The position numbers and the translations under genes were made by a program. The notes under the pieces are model-generated. The model did not search any database. It saw only the letters and a list, made by a program, of their open reading frames with translations, and was not told the origin of the DNA. Positions 58,782-64,000 of a stretch of 64,000 bases of DNA are shown here, one piece after another; position 1 is the first letter of the stretch; each line of letters opens with the position of its first letter. This DNA is from Guyanagaster necrorhizus (Eukaryota > Basidiomycota > Agaricomycetes > Agaricales > Physalacriaceae), in NCBI RefSeq assembly GCF_019112545.1, contig NW_025064916.1, positions 316,080-380,079 of the forward strand, read 5' to 3'.

Positions 58782-59554
58782 ATGGCACCCACAATCAAGG
58801 TCGGCGATACGATACCTGAAACAACATTCACCTACATTGCATATACACCCGAGCTAGAAGCCAAGGTATGTCGCGTTGATATTGTGGAAATCACCCCATT
58901 GATCAGATTGTCAGCTTGCTTGTGGTATTCGTAAGTGCCAAAAGAGGCTGATTGAATCTCATAATAATGGGGATATGTCATAGCCACGAAGCTTAACACT
59001 AACTCGTGGAAGGGAAAGAAGATCGTACTTTTTTCTGTTCCAGGAGCCTTCACTGTGCGCTATTTGCTTCCGAATTAAGTACACTGCTGACATTTCGAAT
59101 CAGCCTACCTGCCATGTGAATCACCTTCCCCCCTACATCGAGAAGTACGATGAGTTCAAGGCGAAAGGTGTTGATGCTATCGCCGTAGTTGCTGCGAATG
59201 ACGCTTTCGTTCTGAGCGGATGGGGAAGATTCGAAGGCGTTCAAGACAAAGTACTGTTGCTTCGAACTTCTACGTTTCTGACAGTCAAACTAAAGATCTC
59301 TTATAGTTTCTAATGCTTTCTGACACAGATGCTAAATGGTCTGAAAGCATGGGACTTTCTGTGGATCTCTCCGCTGTTGGCTTTGGTACTCGTACAGCCC
59401 GCTACGCTATGATCATCGACGATCTCGTGGTGAAATATGTAGAGGTACGATACGCAAGTGTAGCCGTTTTTACTCGCTGACGTTATGTGTATAGCTTGAA
59501 CCTGCTAAGGGAGTCACCGTTTCTGGAGCGGATGCTGTTCTGTCCAAACTCTGA
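58782..59554 (+). CDS. AHP1: Ahp1/PMP20-type peroxiredoxin with C-terminal SKL
   Basis: Thiol peroxidase of the Prx5 (AhpC/TSA, redoxin) family that reduces hydrogen peroxide and alkyl hydroperoxides. Exons: 58782-58865, 58915-58930, 58984-59054, 59104-59250, 59307-59444, 59495-59554; 171 residues in frame, the family's usual length. The peroxidatic motif P-G-A-F-T-P-T-C-H gives Cys60. A second cysteine at 31 (L-A-C-G-I-P) matches the resolving Cys31 known in yeast Ahp1. The catalytic arginine lies in G-T-R-T-A-R-Y-A-M. The protein ends S-K-L, a canonical peroxisomal PTS1 signal, so a peroxisomal role (as PMP20) is likely. Exon 2 is a 16-nt microexon. The ATG has a good context (CAATCATGGC). 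No sign of decay. Confidence 0.95.
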
Positions 59555-60789
59555 ACCGTAAGAGCCAGAAATGTGTAATACCATTTTGTATCGTCAACAT
59601 AAGACGCGTTCTTCTATGCACGTCTTGACCCCCCGTCCATAAAAGAATTTAGCTGGGAATAAGGACAGAAACGGCCAAGAGCATGAAAGTTCAATGATTG
59701 AGTTGGTCAGGTCAAGCAACGGGCAGAACAGATGCAGCCACACAATCGACGGTATGTGTAAGATCTTATCAGGACTTTGGTCATTAAACCTCTTTTACAC
59801 ATAGAAGCACTTGGATCAGCAGGGTCTGGATATCGATTTTAGGCGCGGGTGGGGCCTTCGTTGGCTGCGGAGTCAAAAATAACGTCTTCCGCTGACTAAC
59901 GTCTCCGGAGGTATACAAGGTCGACATTCAGGTTCCAACGTTACCGGAAAGCTTATTATATAAAGACAATGTCAAGTAATTTTCCACTGCCTCGTTTTTT
60001 CTTTGCACGTCTAGAAAAGTTGAAGCTACTAATGCGCAGTATTCCACGAAGTTTACGAGAACAAGGCCCTCCTATGAAATGAAGTGAACAGCAATCAACA
60101 GTAAAGAGAAGGCGTTACTTGGTCTTGTGCACTATTAGTGGAATGGGGCGGAGACTAATTACCAAGTACCACAGTGGTCGGAAATAGGTGGGTCGGTGGC
60201 AGTCCGCCCGAAATTCCGCATTTTGGTCACGGTGACCCACGCATGACGCTTTTTTCTACTAGAGCACGACGGACATTCAACCTTATTCGCAGCAGCAAGG
60301 TGCTCATGATGTATCTAAATTCTTCTGCTTGCTACTGTCAATCTGATATTTTTTCAGGACTCTGCACGTAGTTACTCTATTTCTCACTGGCATGATATGG
60401 CATGTACACTGGCAAGCGACGTGTTCTTCTCCTTTGTTCCAATGTGCATACGCAACCCTCAAATCCGTGCGGCATTAGTATTTGGTCTTCTGTGGTGACG
60501 GGTAATACGAGAACCTTTGTCGGCCCTTCAATTAGACATCTTTTTCGGTTTGCTTCTGTCCAATGTGCTTTTGGCTGTCGCTCCTGACAGAAGTCAGCCT
60601 CCTCAGCAGAGGGAACTACTAATTTGGTTGCTAGCAAGGGTTGTGTTTTGGGCTTGTTCTGATCTCCTGCTCTAGGCGTTGGCAAGGCTATGTCGTTTTA
60701 ATATAGCAATTGACGAGACCCGATGACTTGCAAGTTACCTTCACTTCCAGTCATATTCTCACTAACTCTTGCATATAATTTTCTATACG
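59555..60789. other. No supported gene
   Basis: Spacer of normal composition. Open frames at 60174-60371 and 60377-60685 lack recognisable domains or codon structure. A TATA-like GCATATAATT (about 60771-60780) lies just before the small candidate gene. Confidence 0.5.
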
Positions 60790-61029
60790 ATGGCTCGTTT
60801 ACGCTATTTGCCTGCCTCCGTGAGTCTAATCTGTTCGATCTAGCTCTCCTCGTTTGTGTTTAATCGATAATCTTCACAGGGCATGTCTTCATCCACAGAC
60901 CATATGAGTCCAATAGAATTGAGTACCCAATGGCCGCCTAGCACTCTGGAATTGATAAGAGTTTTGTTTGGCAAAGATGAACGTTCAACAGCCAAACCAG
61001 CGGTGGATTCCGTGACTATGCCTCTTTAA
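60790..61029 (+). CDS. Candidate two-exon small protein (59 aa)
   Basis: ATG 60790 opens 10 codons, then a consensus intron GTGAGT...CACAG (60820-60879, 60 nt), then 49 codons to TAA 61027-61029, all in one frame. The product is polar, with M-S-S-S-T-D-H-M-S-P-I-E-L and W-P-P-S-T-L-E-L. It has no signal peptide, no cysteine and no CaaX end, so it is neither a typical secreted effector nor a mating pheromone. Product unknown. Support is the strong splice pair and a TATA-like box 10-20 nt upstream only. Confidence 0.35.
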
Positions 61030-63636
61030 CACGTCTTCGCACAGGTTTCGTATCTGTAAGCGGCTCCGACTATTGTTAGTTCTTGTCAGTTCTTGTCTTC
61101 TCACGGACCGCCTTGTAAGGTGCCATCACCAGGTGATCCCAAATTCAACACATGACCTGCGGAATTGGCGACGCGCCAATCTTATGTACGGTCACCACCT
61201 CTATGGCGCCGAGGTCACTGGGTGCCCACCAGCACCCACAAGTTGTGCCGAGATCCGCAAGTTCCTGAGAAAGTTAGGACAGTCTCGTTTGTTCTCCAGT
61301 GCATCGACCAACTAGTTCAGTCATCTGCTTTATTACCTACTCGACTCCTAGAAGACGGGTTCAACTCGGCGCAGCACCCATCTTAAACTTCTATCTATCA
61401 TCCTTCGAAATATATTTGGAACTCGTCCGCTCAATGACGTTTGTTCCATGCCGGACCCCAGTTTCTTCATTCATTTCGTCGTTATCTACACTGCTAGGAG
61501 AACTGTACTAACATTTACGGAAGGCGTCGTAATGTGTCATAACAAATATAGTTTCTCGCAGGACTCAAGTTGCTTGGACGGATAATTCAACGTTGCACAT
61601 ATGAAGGACAGCGTTTGCTCCCTTCTCGTACAGGGTCCGACAACTACAGAAAAAGGCATCGTCGACCGGTAGTCTGGTGAATTGCATGTCTTCTTTTTAC
61701 GTCGAGGGCCAGGTTGATCAATGTTAACGTTGCAGATAACAATCGATGCACATACAGATACCATCGTTAAGAAAATATTCGTCTTCCCCTTGACTGCGCA
61801 AAGGGACAATAGAAGATGTGTAAGCGTGTCGCAAGGGACACCAATGAATGTTGTTAGGCAGCGGATGAGGGCTTTGTCCATATCCTACCCTTCATACATA
61901 ATACATAAGTGGCTATGCCAATTGGCAAGACAACGCTACTCGCACGCGCGGACCCGTCGAAGCGCAGCACTTAGCCTTACTAAAATGGTTAGTACACCTT
62001 CATTTCGCAAACATAACGCCACTGACATAACCTCATTTCCACAATTGTCCTTAGATTCTTATTACTTGGTGTTGTCTGCGATCTACTTGTAATCTTTTGG
62101 CCATCAAATGAGTACGAGATCATAGGAAGAACCGTCTCTCAGAGTGTTTAGTTGCGGCGTCATTATGGGATACTGAATCTCTAAATAGGCATTGTACCGA
62201 CACGCCGCCACGCAGTTTGAAGAGACAGTCTCGAACCGATGCCATGTCTACTGTCGCAGAAGCCATGTCAATGTCAGAAAGCGCAGTATTTCTACATCCG
62301 CGGGCCTTTACTGATGAACTGTATTAGGGAGAATATCTCACATGTTCACTTGAACCTGTACGGTAGCCAGTTGGTAGAGAGTTCCTCTATCAGGTTCACG
62401 CGTGACCCAAACATCTCCATTTGATGATATTCTTACATGCATGTGGATCCTTTCGGGTAGAGGCCGCCACCAAAAAATCCGTCTCGCTCCCTTCAGGTCA
62501 ACAATTTGAACTAGTGCAGCGGAATGGCGGTTGCAATATGCATTTTTTCTTTCTTACAATACCGATGGACACCCGCCAGACAACCACATGTGCAAGAAAT
62601 ACCGATCACTGAAAATCCGAACATACGACGGACGGCCGTGGGTACGCCGAACCTTGATATGGCATAGATACTGATCATATCACCTGCGTTGCAATGCAGT
62701 AGCCGTACTCTGTGCTTCGATCTCCATCGGCACCGAGCCGCCCCAGAGCTGGTATAACCGAAGTCGTCGATGCCAGACTCGTCAAACATGAAGTCCTCGC
62801 GTACATCCTGTAAAGATTCGCCGGGAGGATGTACCAATCAGTTCCTGGCCAGGTTATTTACAACGATCAATATTGATCTTTTTCCGTCCATACTCACTTG
62901 TGTTCCGTAAGGGCCAACCGGTTTCCAGAAAGTCGAGGACGATTCAAACAATATACACCGTTGGCGACGTTTCTTTGTCCATTATCTATCAGGATTTAAT
63001 TAACTCCATCACGATAGACTTGCAGAAGTGACAATTGCACATTGCACCACTTTTGTGCTGTGTGGCTGGGAGTATCACGGGTAGTGCACTGTGAGTAAAA
63101 AATTCCTGGAAAGGCCATGTGGCGTTTAATTGGGTTTGCGAATAGGGCGACACCCGAGCAACAAGATACCATCACTCAGATCGATCCATGTTGGTCGAAT
63201 GCCCGCTCGTGTTTCTCCTATAGCTTCTATAGACTCGGTATGACTTGTGGGGGTCCGTGATTTGTCTTTCACTTCATTATGTTATTCATGAACCTGAGGC
63301 ACCTTTCCAGATCAGGTCTGCGTGCGAGGTATCCATCGTGTATGTCCCGGTGCTTCACCGAGGGCATGCGAAAAAAAGCGTCGGTTTGGTTATTTTTACT
63401 ATATGGAAGAGAGTGGTTTTTCCGCTTCTAGGTTCCTTTCCGGTTTAACCTTGGAAGCGACATATCTGGAAGTCTACCAGGCCGGAGTCAACTCTTTGGC
63501 TCCCCTTGTGGGTTATGGTGATGGCGTATCGGTGTCGCTTCCAAGAGTTTAGGTCAGCGATAAGCCATATGTTTAAATGCGCAAGTTCTGCGTTATGTCC
63601 CCCAAAGAGTTTACTCCCTCCTCCAGTCTTCTTACC
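61030..63636. other. Long spacer, no supported gene
   Basis: About 2.6 kb of normal-GC DNA. Open frames (for example 61537-61881 minus, 61721-62092 plus, 62511-62837 minus) have no domain, signal peptide or clean splice chain that I can recognise. A GATAAG box at 63559-63564 lies 73 nt before the ferric-reductase start; GATA factors control iron uptake in fungi, but a single site is weak evidence. Confidence 0.45.
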
Positions 63637-64000
63637 ATGGACGCTGTCTCTGCTACTTCTGTCGCCGTTTCCAAGAGGGCCTCTGGAGAAGAAGACAACA
63701 TATGGCGAGCCTACTACGCTGATGAGTACCCTCATCAGTTGTGGTGGTTGGTGTCATGCTTCATTGCATTTGTCGCCGTTTGCCAATTCGCATCCTTCGT
63801 CGTCGGGAAGTACCAAGCTCGTTCCAAGAACTCACCCGTCGCGACGGAGAGCAACAAGATCCAGTTTAGTAGGTTGCCCCTGGCTTTGGTCAACTACTGG
63901 CGCGTCCTTTCATTCCGGGTTACTATTGGCGTTGGATCCTATACGTTGAACCTGGCCGAGGTTTTCCTCACTTGCGCTTATATCGTCGCGCTTTTCACTT
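63637..64000 (+). CDS. Ferric-reductase-like membrane protein, N-terminal part
   Basis: Open from ATG 63637 (TTACCATGG) to the window edge, 121 codons plus one base, no intron seen. A short soluble N-terminus (R-A-Y-Y-A-D-E-Y-P) leads to a hydrophobic helix at residues about 35-56, a polar linker, then Y-W-R-V-L-S-F-R and a second hydrophobic segment starting near residue 95 (S-Y-T-L-N-L-A-E-V-F). This layout resembles the N-terminus of basidiomycete FRE-type ferric-chelate reductases, which reduce Fe(III) at the plasma membrane before uptake. The haem-binding helices and FAD/NADPH domains lie outside the window, so the assignment rests on the N-terminus only. Confidence 0.65.
   Translation, partial: MDAVSATSVAVSKRASGEEDNIWRAYYADEYPHQLWWLVSCFIAFVAVCQFASFVVGKYQARSKNSPVATESNKIQFSRLPLALVNYWRVLSFRVTIGVGSYTLNLAEVFLTCAYIVALFT

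Noticed and set aside
60377..60685. 102-codon minus-strand open frame
   Set aside because: No domain, no splice context and no start context; composition is unlike the neighbouring real exons.
62361..62410. TAGCCAGTTGG...GGTTCACGC resembling tRNA A and B boxes
   Set aside because: The spacing is about 29 nt, too short for a tRNA, and no stems pair.
1..64000. CRISPR arrays, operons, bacterial signals
   Set aside because: The window is eukaryotic with introns and Pol III tRNA signals; no spaced direct repeats of CRISPR type were seen.

Overview
The window reads as fungal nuclear DNA, most likely from a mushroom-forming basidiomycete (Agaricomycetes). The host genes are dense with 48-60 nt GT-AG introns, and the gene set (Dnf1/Dnf2-type flippase, Ahp1/PMP20-type peroxiredoxin, ferric-reductase-like N-terminus, intron-bearing tRNA-Leu) fits that group. 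I cannot name the species.

The window has two unlike halves. From 1 to about 45,150 it is AT-rich, almost free of CG dinucleotides and full of stop codons: a stack of nested LTR retrotransposons. From about 45,165 to the end CG is common and ordinary host genes appear.

The left half can be taken apart by LTRs and 5-bp target-site duplications (TSDs). The base is a small Copia-type element on the minus strand that carries only gag (LTRs 1703-1772, cut, and 43954-44151). A 5'-truncated Ty3/gypsy element Z (plus, 1-1702) sits in its left LTR. Gypsy element A (minus, 2356-43435) sits in its gag. A in turn received B (minus, 3211-19240), D (minus, 23609-31912), E (plus, 34308-42479) and a solo LTR S (plus, 42625-43094). 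B received C (minus, 7365-15381). With nested insertions removed, A, B, C, D and E are each 8.0-8.3 kb, which supports the reconstruction. All the gypsy elements that keep a 3' pol end carry an integrase and a chromodomain (chromoviruses). None looks coding-competent. LTR pairs differ almost only by transitions, as expected from deamination of methylated cytosine.

Each gypsy element has a primer-binding site that is complementary to a motif in its own LTR about 30 nt downstream of a TATA box. This is the layout of Tf1-type self-priming. Two subfamilies use different motifs, and motif and binding site change together.

The right half holds, in order: a 12-exon P4-ATPase (46131-51568) with an in-frame TAA in the nucleotide-binding motif; a coiled-coil protein of unknown function (51726-54075); tRNA-Leu(CAG) with an 18-nt intron (55192-55287); a minus-strand relic resembling the Ras-binding-like domain of fungal MAPKKKs (about 56757-57525); a possible tRNA relic (58536); a peroxiredoxin ending in -SKL with a 16-nt microexon (58782-59554); a possible two-exon 59-aa small protein (60790-61029); and the start of a ferric-reductase-like gene running off the window (63637-64000). 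These host genes are unrelated in pathway and form no operon-like unit.

All calls were made by reading the sequence by eye. Domain borders in the decayed elements are approximate.
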